DNA of 57,585 bases from Mesorhizobium sp. dw_380 (GCF_018588885.1 NZ_JAFFIW010000036.1:1-57585), one strand, 5' to 3'. Numbered from the stretch's first letter, positions 47,351 through 57,508 are shown. Notes: generated from the letters alone by a model not told the origin. Translations and numbers: made by a program.

Positions 47351-47593
47351 ATGGGTGGTATGAGGATGAGACGACTGAATGTGTACAGGCTCAGTCATTT
47401 TATCGAGGCTCTCGTTTTTGTCGTAAGCGCGTTCGGTGCGACGTGGCTTACCAGCTTTGTGAACGCGCCATGGTGGGCATATGTGATTATAGCGGCCATC
47501 ACTATGGGCATGTTCGTAGCCGTGCGTCGGGTCCTTTCTGAGCCGCAACGTATGGGACTCTTGGCACACAACTCGGCAGCGACCTCTGCGTGA
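47351..47593 (+). CDS. Small membrane protein, 80 residues
   Basis: Two predicted membrane helices (LVFVVSAFGATWLTSFV and WWAYVIIAAITMGMFVAV) follow a basic N-terminus and precede a soluble tail. I do not recognise a family; short proteins like this are frequent in rhizobia. ATG 47351, 47360 and 47366 are all possible starts. Confidence 0.5.
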   Translation: MGGMRMRRLNVYRLSHFIEALVFVVSAFGATWLTSFVNAPWWAYVIIAAITMGMFVAVRRVLSEPQRMGLLAHNSAATSA

Positions 47594-47688
47594 ACCCAGG
47601 CGCCTTGAAAATGTCCCCGATGCGTCCGGATTTTTGGCGGTGATCTTCAATCAAATGCGATGAGCTGCAATTTCTGGCGACGGCCACG

Positions 47689-48747
47689 CTAAGGGCGGGC
47701 CTCCAGCACCATGTTGAACGGTGTCTCCGCGGCGCGACGCAATCGCTTGAAGCCGCCGCCGGTCACAACCTTGCGCAGCCTCGCCTCACCGGCCTGGGCT
47801 CCAAGCGCGAGCCCGACTTCCTGCGACACGGATGCGGGCGTGCACACGAAAGTGGAAGCGGCATAGTAAACGCGGCCGACGGGATTGAGGTTCGCCGCCA
47901 GATGATCATGCGCGAACGGCTCGACGATCATCCACGTGCCGTCCGGCTTGAGCGATCCGTGGACATGGGTGGCGGCGCCCGTCGGGTCGCCCATGTCGTG
48001 AAGGCAATCGAAGAATGTGACGAGGTCATACGTTCCGGGATAGCTCTTGGCGGCCGCCACGTCGAACCGCGTGTTAACGCCGACGCCGGCTACCTCGGCC
48101 GCCTTGCGGGCGCGCTCAATCGAGGGGGCATGATAGTCGAAGCCGACGAAGCGCGAATTGGGGAAGGCCTGTGCCATGAGCACGGTCGATGCACCATGAC
48201 CGCATCCAACATCCGCGACGTCCACGCCGCGTTCGAGCTTCTCGACGACGCCCTCCAAGGCCGGCAGCCAGGAGTCGATCAGATTGGCATTGTAGCCTGG
48301 ACGGAAGAACCGTTCCGTACCGCGAAACAGACACGCGCTATGATCGTGCCACCCGACGCCCTTGCCGGACTGGAATGCCTGCCTCACCTTTTCTTCATCG
48401 AGCCACAGCGCGGACAGGAACTCGAATGCGCCTGCCATGAAGGCCGGGCTGTCTTCATCAGCGAACACCAGCTCTTGCTCGGCGTTGAGATAGAATTTGT
48501 CGCTCGCTTCATCGTAGTCGACGTAACCCGCCGCCGCCTGCCCGGAAAGCCATTCCCTTACGAGGCGTTCCTGGGTGCCGGTGCGTGTCGAAAGTTCGGC
48601 GGCCGTCATCTTGCCGCCTTCGCGCAATGCCTTGAACAGGCCGAGTCTGTCCCCCAGCAGGACTCCCGCGCCCGTTGCGATCGCACCGAGATCGCCGACC
48701 ATTTTCCCCAAGAATGCGTCCAACTTTTCCTGATTCGCTTCAGACAT
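47689..48747 (-). CDS. SAM-dependent methyltransferase with winged-helix N-terminus
   Basis: A 352-residue protein. Residues ~1-85 form a winged-helix dimerisation unit ('AAELSTRTGTQERLVREWL'), as in Rv2258c-type methyltransferases. The class I core follows: motif I VADVGCGHGAST, acidic strand VGFDYHAP, and 'YDLVTFFDCLHDMGDP'. It is full length with a clean C-terminus. The substrate is unknown; small molecules are usual for this group. ATG 48747 has GGGAGATTC upstream. Its neighbours are relics, so it stands alone. Confidence 0.88.
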   Translation of the reverse strand: MSEANQEKLDAFLGKMVGDLGAIATGAGVLLGDRLGLFKALREGGKMTAAELSTRTGTQERLVREWLSGQAAAGYVDYDEASDKFYLNAEQELVFADEDSPAFMAGAFEFLSALWLDEEKVRQAFQSGKGVGWHDHSACLFRGTERFFRPGYNANLIDSWLPALEGVVEKLERGVDVADVGCGHGASTVLMAQAFPNSRFVGFDYHAPSIERARKAAEVAGVGVNTRFDVAAAKSYPGTYDLVTFFDCLHDMGDPTGAATHVHGSLKPDGTWMIVEPFAHDHLAANLNPVGRVYYAASTFVCTPASVSQEVGLALGAQAGEARLRKVVTGGGFKRLRRAAETPFNMVLEARP

Positions 48748-48765
48748 CTGAATCTCCCTTTGGGT

Positions 48766-49040
48766 TCAATCTCTCCAGGCGACGGAGCCGTGCTCGTCAT
48801 GAGGCGCCTTGAGCATCAGATGCTCGAAGACATGCAGATATCCCCGGCGGCTCATCCGCGCTGCCGATCCTGCACCAGACCATATCGGTGACGAGCGGCG
48901 CGGTGGTCGGGAATGACAGCCACCTCCATGCCGTTGAAAAGCAGGAAATCCGTCACTTTGCCCTCGTCGGTAACCGGCGGAGCCGGAGTGGTCGTCACCA
49001 GGGCAAGCCCTGTTGCAGCAGGTATCCTTGGGCAGCCTGT
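48766..49040 (-). pseudogene. M16 zinc peptidase relic
   Basis: Three frames in order give the N-terminus of an M16 peptidase: 'VTDFLLFNGMEVAVIPDHRA', then 'LVTDMVWCRIGSADEPPG', then 'HVFEHLMLKAP' (normally HFLEH, the zinc motif). Two frameshifts separate them, and nothing of the rest of the gene remains. It is non-functional. Confidence 0.8.
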
Positions 49041-49651
49041 CAGAACATCGATGACTCCGGTTGTGGTGCCGGGGCGGGCGATCAGGGGCCAAGTGATTGT
49101 TCCGCGGCGGCTGTATGTTGTGGTAAGGTGATCATGCGAACTCTTGTTGGTCGGTCACGTGTTTTGCGGATGACCCGCATGTACTGTGCCAAATGAGAAA
49201 ACCATTCAAACGCAATCCAGTAGATCTGACTGTATCCGACATTGTCGGAATTTGGACATCGCCGAACGCGAAGCGCTCGGGGCTTGTGACGATACTTGAG
49301 CGTGCTGCTTCGGAGGAGGGATGCGCCTCGAACCGGCCGCGAGGCCTTTTTCTGGCAACGGATATTCCGGCCGGGTTAGGCCGCGAGGAAAGCGACGGTG
49401 AATAAGAGGTAGAGGACCAACCGTTTTGAGCGGGTAGTTGCCGTGTTGCGCCCCCAGGCAAAGGCCAGCACCACGGAGCAGTATTTCTGGTGGCGATACT
49501 ACATCGCCTTTAAGTGCCGGTTACCCGTTTTTACCCAGTTGGCCTGGTGCATTCAGAGCGAGGTCGTTGGAAACCGCTTATTGTGGCTATGAGCAAACTC
49601 GGGATGGAGGAGTGGACCCAAAAATTGGCAAAATGCCCCAGGGAGGATTAC
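49041..49651. other. Gap without a supported gene
   Basis: Open frames here are short and unlike proteins. A leader with GGGAGGATT just before 49652 belongs to the sugar-binding protein relic. Confidence 0.4.
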
Positions 49652-50652
49652 ATGGGTCGCTCATTCCCCGTACTCGTTACAGGTGCGCGTCGCTACGCAA
49701 ACAGCTTGCTTTTGACTTGGCGTTTCTTGCCGTTTCGGCATCGCTCACTAATTCGGCCGCTGCCGACACCGTGAACTGGCGTCAATTCGAAGGGACCAGC
49801 ATAACTTGGGCCTACGACATCCACCCCTATGCGGATGCTCTCGCTGCGCAACTTTCCGGAGTTCGAGAAGCTGACCCGGCATCAAGGTCACGCCGGAACT
49901 CTACCCAGACGATTCTTACTGGAACAAGATGACGATCCAACTGACGACGAAGTCGCCAGCATGGGATGTGTTCGGCACTGGCATTCAGCCCGCGTAGGAC
50001 CTCGCTCCGAGTGGCGCCTGCTGGACAAATACCTGAGTGATCCGAAGCTTACCGATGCTGGATACGACTACATTCGGACATGATCAAGAAGTGCGCGGCT
50101 CCTTCCTTCGCCAATGATAACTGGAACCAGGTCGTGGACGGCATCTCGTCCGGCCGCACCGCGATGACGATCGACTCAAAAATGTTCGGCTTCTGGAACG
50201 ATGTTGCGGGGAAGCCGGCATCCGGCAAGATCGCCTTCGCTCCGCCGCTGCACGCACCGAGCGCCACGAGCTTGGATTCTGACATCTGGATCTGGGCTCT
50301 CGCCATGAACGCGGCTTCCGAAAAGAAGGGCACGGCCTGGCTGTTCATCCCGTGGGCCACCTCCAAGCAGGTGGCGCTCAAGGGTGCCCTTGCTGGCCAG
50401 CTCGTCAATCCGCCGCGCACGTCGACCTGGCAGGACGATACCTAGACTAAGTACGCTTCGCAGCCCGAGTTCAACAACTTCGTTGACAGCTTCAAAAAGA
50501 TACAGGATCAAGCCGCGCTGGCTTTCACACCGCGTGTCGGCTTCGGCGAAGCCATGAACGCATGGGCCGTGGCGATGCAGAAGATGGCAAACGGCGATGA
50601 CGTCGAGACGACGTTGAGGGCGCTTGCCGAAGAAATCCGCACTGGCCTCTGA
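49652..50652 (+). pseudogene. ABC sugar-binding protein relic
   Basis: Begins with a secretion-signal-like stretch (MGRSFPVLVTGARRYA) after GGGAGGATT. It continues in changing frames: 'TVNWRQFEGTSITWAYDIHPYA', split here as TVNWRQFEGTS and ITWAYDIHPYA, then ELYPDDSYWNKMTIQLTT, 'MTIDSKMFGFWNDVAGKP', 'DSDIWIWALAMNAASEKKG', and after an in-frame TAG 'FNNFVDSFKKIQDQAAL' and 'FGEAMNAWAVAMQKMANG'. This is a family 1 extracellular solute-binding protein. At least three frameshifts and one stop destroy it. Confidence 0.85.
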
Positions 50653-50658
50653 TCAAAA

Positions 50659-50692
50659 GGAACAGGGCAGTACTATTGCACTGCCCTGTTCC
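50659..50692 (+). terminator. Hairpin after the sugar-binding relic
   Basis: Perfect 13-bp arms GGAACAGGGCAGT / ACTGCCCTGTTCC with an 8-base loop, 6 bases after the relic's stop. There is no T-run, so it may be an mRNA-protecting hairpin as much as a terminator. Confidence 0.65.
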
Positions 50693-50888
50693 CGCCAACG
50701 GCGGAGATCACGCCGTGTCACCCCAAGCACTTAAACCCAGCGTGCCGATGGCAGGCGAAGGCCCTGGCGCGCGCGCCTCGTCCGGTTCGGCTTCGCTGGA
50801 GGGGCGTTCCATCGACTGTTTCAGCCTTGCAATCATCCAGGCGCTGGCCAAAAGCCAGATGGAGCGCCGGCTCAGGAACCGGCGCAAA

Positions 50889-51062
50889 AAACTCGAGCCT
50901 GCCGGCGCTGATCGAGCTGGTGCTGGCGCGGCCGCTGGTGTCGGCAGGCCTGGTCGCGGCCGAGCTGAAAATTAGCCAGCGCGCTGCGCTCGGGCTGGTG
51001 CCGAACTCGGCATCCGTGAGGTGACCGGCAGGGGGCGCTACCGGGCGTGGGACCCCGTTTAG
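50889..51062 (+). pseudogene. DUF1612/RHE_PE00001 C-terminal relic
   Basis: 'SSLPALIELVLARPLVSAGL' and 'AAELKISQRAA' followed, one frame over, by 'LGIREVTGRGRYRAWDPV' is the HTH-bearing C-terminus of the rhizobial DUF1612 family. One frameshift lies at about 51000. No N-terminal part is visible. Confidence 0.7.
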
Positions 51063-51404
51063 CTGCGGCGGGCTTTGGCGAAAGCGACAGCACTGATGAT
51101 TTTTGCTGTACGCTCATTCTCCCTCATCTGCGCGTTGACAGAAAACCAGCAGGCGAGGGTCACAGCACGCTGTGCTACCCGCGATTTCCGGAAAACCAAT
51201 GAAAAACGACTTTGATCGATCGCGCGGGACGTATCATTCAACCATGTCGAGAACGGGCGTGACGGCACGTACACTATGGACCGAGAGAACTTTGTCTGGC
51301 GACTTTGCGCACGCCTGCAGAACTCTTCGGAAAACTTCCTTCTGTTGATCCAACGATCGTAATGAGCTGGAGTGGCATCGCCGCTCTCCTCGGTTCTTGC
51401 TCTC

Positions 51405-52473
51405 TCAGTTGAACTTGATGCTAGCCTGCACGAAAACGCCGTAGCGCTTTGCCTTCCAATCGTCGGCCTGCGGGGAACCACGACCGCCCATTGCCTCTTC
51501 GAAATGAGCGGTGCCGTTATTCGCCACGGCCGCAACATCGCCTCGAGCTGGACGCCATGCCCATCGCCGTCTTCGGGAATTAGCTTGATCTTGGGGCGCA
51601 TGTGGTGCTGATCTTTGCCGTCGAGCCGCGTGAAGAGGAACGCCACGTCACCAGAAAGGCTGAGTCGCTCGGTGAGTTGCGTCTGCCCGGCCAAGCCGAG
51701 TCGCAGCGAATGCCAATCGTTGTCCTGGCTGATGAGGTTGAAGTAGGTGGGACGGTTGGCACACAGGTTCCCCAGTTGGTCGCCTGCTGCGTGCAACCGA
51801 AAGCGTCGTAGCTCTCGTGCCAGAAATTGTTGCCAACAAAAGCACCGATGCGGTAGCGCGGTGAATTCAAGAAATTATATCCAAGATCGGCGGTGAAATA
51901 GCTGACGCCGCCCCCGCGCTGATCACTGAATGTGTTTGAGTAGCCCCCCATTTCCGTAAGAAGTCCTCGTCATGAGAAAACCCTCCCTGATGCCGCCCGC
52001 ACCGAGGAGGCCTTTACGAAAATGCCAGTCGGATTGTGGATCGCGTTGAAGAAGACTTCACTCGAATGCGCGTCTAGATCGTCATAGGTGAGCCGCGAGA
52101 CCAGTGACGTACCTTTATGATTGTAAAGTTCCTTCGATGCTTTGCCGGTACTGGGCCAGTAGCGTAGTCCACCCTCGAAGGAAAAGACTGAGGCCGCCGA
52201 CCCGGCTACCGACGCCGACTCGCAATCACCGGCATTCGACGGCGGTTCGGAACTTCTCGGTGCCGCAGCGCCGGCCAAGCCGGACGGGTCCGGTGAAAAA
52301 TTCGTCGTCGAGGGCAAGGCGCCCGCTGCTTCGCCCGGCCGCGCCGACGATTTTTCTTGGCCGCCAAGGCGGCAGCCTGCGGCCGGGGCCACAACCGAAA
52401 CGACCACGGCGATCAGTCCGTAAGCTGCCCGGGGCAGCGGAAGGGCGGAAAGCGCCTTCAGGTGGCCGCACAA
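51405..52473 (-). pseudogene. Outer-membrane beta-barrel protein relic
   Basis: From upstream: a hydrophobic leader, 'FSFEGGLRYWPSTGKAS', 'SLVSRLTYDDLDAHSSEVFF', then 'FTADLGYNFLNSPRYRIGAF', 'DWHSLRLGLAGQTQLTERLS' and the end FVQASIKFN. These are strands of a porin-like barrel with the usual terminal aromatic/Asn. Several frameshifts break it. It lies just downstream of gltD on the same strand. Confidence 0.65.
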
Positions 52474-52492
52474 GTAGGGTCTCGAGACGGAC

Positions 52493-53947
52493 TCAGCGCG
52501 GCAGCACGCTCGATCCCATCAGCGCCTCATCGATGGCGCGCGCCGCCTGGCGGCCCTCGCGGATCGCCCAGACGACCAGCGACTGGCCGCGCCGCACGTC
52601 GCCCGCCGCATAGAGCTTTTCGACGCTGGTCCTGTAGTCCCGGTCATTGGCCTCGACATTCTTCGAGCGGCGGCTGTCAATGGCGATCTTCATCTGGCCG
52701 GCCAGTTCCGACACCGGCCCGCGAGCGGCTGGCCCGGCAAAGCCGATGGCGATGAACGCGAGATCGGCACGAATGACGAATTCGCTGCCGGCGATCGGCT
52801 TGCGCTTTTCGTCGACCTCGCAGCATTTGACCCCGGTCAGCTGGCCGTCTTCGCCGATGAACTCGAGCGTCGCCACCTGAAACTCGCGCTCGGCGCCTTC
52901 GGCCTGCGAGGACGAGGTGCGCATCTTGGTCGCCCAGTAGGGCCAGACCGAAAGCTTGTCTTCCTTTTCCGGCGGCTGCGGGCGGATGTCGAGCTGGGTG
53001 ACGCGGACCGCGCCCTGGCGGAAGGCGGTGCCGACGCAGTCGGACGCGGTATCGCCGCCGCCGACGACGACGACATGCTGACCGCCGGCGAGGATCGGAT
53101 GCGACGGCCACGCCACCGACTGGATCGGTTCGCCGCCGACACGCCTGTTCTGCTGCACCAGATAGGGCATCGCGTCATGCACGCCGCCGAGATCGTCGCC
53201 GGGAATGCCGGCCGCGCGCGGCGTTTCGGAACCGCCGCAATAAAGTACGGCGTCATGTTCGGCGAGCAGCTCGGCAACAGGCTTGTCGACGCCGACATTG
53301 ACGCCGCAATGGAAGGTGACGCCCTCGCCCTGCATCTGCTCGATGCGCCGGTCGATATAGTGCTTCTCGATCTTGAAGTCGGGAATACCGTAACGCATCA
53401 GCCCGCCGGGCCGGCTCTCGCGCTCATAGACATGGACGTCGTGGCCGGCGCGGCCGAGCTGCTGGGCAGCCGACATGCCGGCCGGGCCGGAGCCGATGAC
53501 GGCGACGCGCTTGCCGGTCTTCTTCTCCGGCGGATAGGGCCTGATATGGCCGGTCTCGTAAGCCTTGTCGGCGATCGCCTGCTCGACCGTCTTGATGGCG
53601 ACGGGAATGTCCTCGAGGTTCAGCGTGCAGGCTTCCTCGCAAGGTGCGGGGCAGATGCGGCCGGTGAATTCCGGGAAATTGTTGGTCGAATGCAGGTTGC
53701 GGATCGCATTGTCCCAGTCGCCATTGTAGACGAGGTCGTTCCAGTCCGGGATCTGGTTGTGGATGGGACAGCCCGTTGGCCCGTGGCAGAACGGAATGCC
53801 GCAATCCATGCAGCGCGCGGCCTGTTTCTCGACCTCCTTGTCCGACATCGGCAGCGTGAATTCACGGAAATGCCGGATGCGGTCGGAGGCCGGCTGGTAC
53901 TTGTGCACCTGCCGGTCGATTTCGAGAAAGCCTGTTACCTTGCCCAT
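52493..53947 (-). CDS. gltD: Glutamate synthase (NADPH) small subunit
   Basis: GltD passes electrons from NADPH to the large subunit GltB for glutamate synthesis. 484 residues, full length: N-terminal Fe-S cysteines 'CMDCGIPFCH', 'GCPIHNQIPDWNDLV' and 'GRICPAPCEEACTLN'; FAD fold 'VAVIGSGPAGMSAAQQLGR'; NADPH fold 'VVVVGGGDTASDCVGTA'; C-terminal 'LYAAGDVRRGQSLVVWAIREGRQ', given here in part as AAGDVRRGQSLVVWAI. ATG 53947 has CAGGAG 8 bases upstream. No gltB is adjacent, so this is an orphan copy. It may serve another reductase partner or be an island-borne duplicate. Confidence 0.93.
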   Translation of the reverse strand: MGKVTGFLEIDRQVHKYQPASDRIRHFREFTLPMSDKEVEKQAARCMDCGIPFCHGPTGCPIHNQIPDWNDLVYNGDWDNAIRNLHSTNNFPEFTGRICPAPCEEACTLNLEDIPVAIKTVEQAIADKAYETGHIRPYPPEKKTGKRVAVIGSGPAGMSAAQQLGRAGHDVHVYERESRPGGLMRYGIPDFKIEKHYIDRRIEQMQGEGVTFHCGVNVGVDKPVAELLAEHDAVLYCGGSETPRAAGIPGDDLGGVHDAMPYLVQQNRRVGGEPIQSVAWPSHPILAGGQHVVVVGGGDTASDCVGTAFRQGAVRVTQLDIRPQPPEKEDKLSVWPYWATKMRTSSSQAEGAEREFQVATLEFIGEDGQLTGVKCCEVDEKRKPIAGSEFVIRADLAFIAIGFAGPAARGPVSELAGQMKIAIDSRRSKNVEANDRDYRTSVEKLYAAGDVRRGQSLVVWAIREGRQAARAIDEALMGSSVLPR

Positions 53948-54399
53948 AGTCCAGCTCCTGCTGTCCAGATGGCGCGCCTGGCGACGCCCTGCAGCTGGAT
54001 CAGATGGGGCATCCCGTCCCACATGGGCCGCACCAAGTTGCCCAAAATTCGACTATGTACACTTGCCGGGCTCAAAGCTCGTGAGGGGCTCGCCATGCAG
54101 CCAGTTCTCGACTCTAATCGAAGGAGCCGGGGACTCCATCTGCAATACCACGTTGCGGTCCAAAGCTATTTCCAAAGGTTTCTGCACGAGCTGGTTTCCT
54201 CTCAGAGACGGCACACGGGTTCAGGGAGGAGCGCATCGCTCGTCTTGCCCCATTAAGTGCAGTCACAGTCACTCAGTCTCAAAAGCCATGCCAACGCGCT
54301 CAGCGCGCAGTTAGCGCCCATTGCTTCGAAAAACCTCGTCAGTGCCCAGATGTTGGTTGTAATGAACCTGACATTTGTCTGACGCTGTCAGCTTTTGGA
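53948..54399. other. Gap upstream of gltD
   Basis: No trace of gltB is seen where the large-subunit gene usually ends. The short frames on both strands are not protein-like. The gltD promoter should lie in 53950-54250. Confidence 0.4.
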
Positions 54400-54592
54400 C
54401 ACGCGATCACGCGCTTCGTGCCGCCAGGCCAGGCCGAGCCCTGTGTTGCCAGCGGTCGCTTCGATGATTGTACCGCCCGGCGCGAGCTGGCCACGCTGTT
54501 CGGCATTAACGATCATCGACAACGCAATGCGATCCTTGATCGATCCGCCGGGATTTTGGCTTTCGAGCTTGACGAAGAGAATTCCTGACTCC
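54400..54592 (-). pseudogene. Cysteine synthase N-terminal fragment
   Basis: 'LFVKLESQNPGGSIKDRIAL' with the PLP-lysine motif (GSIKDR) and 'GGTIIEATAGNTGLGLAW' are residues ~35-85 of CysK/CBS-type enzymes. The homology stops abruptly at both ends. The left end borders non-coding DNA and the right end joins the dioxygenase gene, so this is a recombination scar. Confidence 0.8.
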
Positions 54593-55480
54593 GACGTTGT
54601 ACCGCTGACCAGCCGTGTTGGAGCTGAAATCAGAGGCGTTCGCCTTGGTGGAGACCTTTCGGACGCAGCGATAGCAGCCATCAACCAGCTTCTTCTAAAA
54701 CACAAGGTGATCTTCTTCCGCGGCCAGGAGCATCTCGACGATGCGGAGCAGGAATTGTTCGCGCGGCGTCTGGGTAACCTTGTACCTCATCCCACGCAGG
54801 GGCCGGCAGCCGGCACGGCCTCAATCCTCAATCTCGATTCCGGCCGTGGCGGTGGCAGGCCAGACCAGTGGCATACCGATGTGACTTTCGTCGATGCCTA
54901 TCCGAAATTCTCGGTCCTACGTGGCGTCGTCATTCCGGCGGCGGGGGGCGACACGATCTGGTCCAACACGCACGCCGCGTACGAGAATCTGCCGGCGCCG
55001 CTCAAAATATTGGCGGACAATCTGTGGGCTATTCATAGCAATGCCTACGACTACGCAGCCGTGCGCCCGCGCGCCACAGCCGAAGAGAAGAAGCACTTCG
55101 AGGAAGTTTTCACATCGACGATCTACGAGACCGAGCATCCGGTCGTGCGCGTCCATCCGGAAACCGGGGAGAAGTCGCTGCTGCTCGGCAATTTCGTGCA
55201 GCGCCTCGTCGGCCTTTCCAAGAGCGATTCCGCCAAACTCTACGAGGTGTTCCAGTCCTACGTCACTGCCCCGGAAAATACCGTGCGGTGGCGCTGGCAA
55301 GTAGGCGACGTCGCTATCTGGGACAACCGTGCTAACCAGCATTATGCGGTCAACGACTATGGCGACCAGCACCGGGTTGTGCGTCGCGCTACGGTTGACG
55401 GTGACGTTCCGATCGGCGTCGACGGTCGCCGCAGTATAACCCATGTCAAGGCAGCCAAGCCGGCGGCGAAGGCAGCCTGA
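54569..55480 (+). CDS. TauD/TfdA-type Fe(II)/2-oxoglutarate dioxygenase, native start lost
   Basis: About 300 residues. 'PLTSRVGAEIRGVRLGGDLS' is the usual N-terminal motif. WHTDVTF supplies the metal His-x-Asp, DQHRVVRRA the distal His, and 'IWDNRANQHYAVNDYG' the 2-oxoglutarate side. These enzymes oxidise taurine, sulfonates or related compounds. The native first ~8 residues are missing: immediately upstream is an antisense cysK fragment, so the start is unclear. TTG 54569 is one option, and ATG 54395 would add ~58 foreign residues. The active-site residues are intact, so a functional product is possible. Confidence 0.75.
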   Translation: MTKRIPDSDVVPLTSRVGAEIRGVRLGGDLSDAAIAAINQLLLKHKVIFFRGQEHLDDAEQELFARRLGNLVPHPTQGPAAGTASILNLDSGRGGGRPDQWHTDVTFVDAYPKFSVLRGVVIPAAGGDTIWSNTHAAYENLPAPLKILADNLWAIHSNAYDYAAVRPRATAEEKKHFEEVFTSTIYETEHPVVRVHPETGEKSLLLGNFVQRLVGLSKSDSAKLYEVFQSYVTAPENTVRWRWQVGDVAIWDNRANQHYAVNDYGDQHRVVRRATVDGDVPIGVDGRRSITHVKAAKPAAKAA

Positions 55481-55789
55481 CCGTCTGAACAGGGTAAAGA
55501 TGAAAACTTCGTATCGCCGCGGCCATATCGCGCTGCTTAACCGCCCCACAAAGCCTTATGATTTCCGAGAAGCAAGGCGAGTTGCGGGCTCGAGGCTTGG
55601 CCCGAAATCGAGGTCCTGCAGCGTGGCGCATGGCTCGAGTCGCTGCTCGTGGCCCCGCTGCAGCGGTACAGGTCCCCCACCGCCCCACCATCTCGCCCGC
55701 CCTGCACCTCGGATAGCGATCATTCACCGTTTGTTCATTATGATAGCGCACGATCATAACTGGACATGCTGGTAGCTCGTACATGCCTG
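55481..55789. other. Gap after the dioxygenase
   Basis: No gene is seen in these bases; the short frames are not protein-like. Confidence 0.4.
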
Positions 55790-55827
55790 AAGGCCCTGCG
55801 CGCCGACCCAGCGCCGGGGCCTTTTTA
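55790..55827 (+). terminator. Probable rho-independent terminator
   Basis: AAGGCCC (55790-55796) pairs with GGGCCTT (55817-55823) around a GC-rich loop that can pair further, followed by a T-run. Confidence 0.6.
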
Positions 55828-56266
55828 CTTCCGCAAAATCGATTCCAGCAACGCGGGCACTTCGCAGGATGTCGGAATCCCGCGCTTGCGATGATACGCC
55901 GTACAGCGAATTGCGCGAGTCAAACGAATTTGGGTTTCTCAAATATAGAATCGTCGATACCGATCCTGATGGATCGAGCCTCGACGACGAAGTCAACCAT
56001 CTTCAAACGGAATTATTCAACATTGCCGAGAGCTCCCGGTGTGCCGTCGAAGCCGACATTGGGGAGGTCAGCGGTCACCAACGATCATGGTGATCGCCAG
56101 CATCTTTCGTATTCACATAACCGTCGGCCTTGTACTTTCCCGAGGCCATGACATGAGTGGGTCTTCCAAGCACCGATTTGGCCCGGTAGGATTTGCAGGG
56201 GGCGCGGACAAGCGGATGAACAAACGGAATGATGCCGGAAAACTGCGCGCGCCTGCTGGGATTTAG
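55828..56266. other. Degraded region
   Basis: A plus-strand 74-residue frame (55869-56093) has protein-like composition (SSLDDEVNHLQTELFNIAES) but no family that I know. No complete gene is supported. Confidence 0.35.
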
Positions 56267-56506
56267 CCGACCGTCGATAGGAACATAGCCCTGGTCGACG
56301 GCTTTCTGAAGGGCAAGAGTTTCGCCGACCTGGCTCAGGAACATGGCTTGTCGACAACGAGGGTGCGCCAAATCATCGAGAAGGCCGATCGGCTCGTGGG
56401 CGGCGCATTCAGACCAAGACTGAAACGTCCAACGCCTCGCCTCGGTCCGATTTCATGGTCGACTATCCCTATGTGTGCAAATGGCCGAGAAGCACCGGCT
56501 GGGTAG
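56267..56506 (+). pseudogene. HTH fragment (sigma-region-4-like)
   Basis: 'ALVDGFLKGKSFADLAQEHG' followed by 'LSTTRVRQIIEKADRL' is a helix-turn-helix like that of sigma region 4. The open frame has no ATG before the motif and stops at TAG 56506, so it is probably a fragment. Confidence 0.45.
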
Positions 56507-57334
56507 CGTCACGCCGCATCATTCTTTGCGGAGCTGGAGCGCGCGGGATCGCTGGAGCGGCTGGTGAAAGCGGTTGCCGGGGCGCACAACACGTGAGCTG
56601 GCGCCTCGTGTGGCAAAAGGAGAGGGCGAGAGCCCATGGCCTGCAATGAAGCGATCAAGCATTGCGATCGTGGAACCAAGCTAGTCGACCATCCGGACCG
56701 CGGCCTTCAATGCCAGCTCGCCTTGGAATCGGCCTTCCAGGAATTGGCTGAGCGCGCAGCGGAATCCGGCTGGACCGAGGAGATAGCCACGCGCTCCTCG
56801 AACTCGCCGGCGCGCGCCTCAGGAGCGACTCCGCCAATGACAGACTGAGAGGACGATTAATCGTGCCAGGGCAACGAGAGAGCGGCAGGTTCAAGAAGCT
56901 TCGCCTGAACCGATAGGAACGTCGCTGCGCCAATAAAATTGGCGGTGAAGGCTGACCGCGGCCGAGTCGGGCAAGCGAGCGAAGTGCTGAAATAAGGGCG
57001 TGAGAATCCAAGACATCGTTTGTAGAGAGCATCGAGCTTCGCGAGATTGTGGTACAGGATCGACCGCAGGTGTTCTCGCAGCGCTCGCAGAACCCGGGAT
57101 TCTTCCGCGGCACCCGCCAAGGCGAAGAACGGTCAGAGTTGCACGATAACGTTTAAAAGCGAGCCTTCCTCCGAAAGTCTGCGCGCGCAGTTCCACGGTC
57201 CGATGCGCTTTCATAGCTATTCCAATCGCCGCGCCCATCCTCTCCCGGATCAGGTCCAGCGGGTCTGCAGTGCATGCGCCCCCAAAGTGGACGCCATTGG
57301 GCCGGGTGAACCGGGCTCGATTGCGCGCCGAAGG
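56507..57334. other. Gap with no supported gene
   Basis: Overlapping short frames on both strands; none is convincing. Confidence 0.4.
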
Positions 57335-57508
57335 CCCGTTCCAGGCCCGGAAATCCGGGTCCGTCAGGGCGAGCGCGTGCGGGTCGAGGTAGAGAACGGC
57401 CTTGCCGAGAAAACGACCGTGCACTGGCATCGCGTGCGTGTGCCACATGCCATGGATGGCGTGCCTCACCTCACGCAGAAGCCCGCGAAAAGGCAACGGA
57501 AGATCTAG
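57335..57508 (+). pseudogene. Multicopper oxidase N-terminal fragment
   Basis: PGPEIRVRQGERVRVEVENG followed by TTVHWHRVRVPHAMDGVPHL is the first cupredoxin domain of a laccase/CopA-type oxidase. It contains the HWH copper motif, normally HWHG but here HWHR. The frame ends soon after 'LTQKP' with a basic tail, so the other copper sites are missing. It is a relic. Confidence 0.7.

Noticed and set aside
53075..54256. Plus-strand 393-residue frame opposite gltD
   Set aside because: Mirror frame of gltD with Asp/Val/Ala-rich composition and no recognisable domain.
54386..54401. TGT-N10-ACA, which fits the NifA binding consensus, upstream of the dioxygenase
   Set aside because: Six fixed bases occur by chance about 14 times in a window this size, and no -24/-12 RpoN promoter follows.
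55869..56093. 74-residue plus-strand frame as a gene
   Set aside because: No ribosome site or family, and it lies among relics; not enough support to call it.
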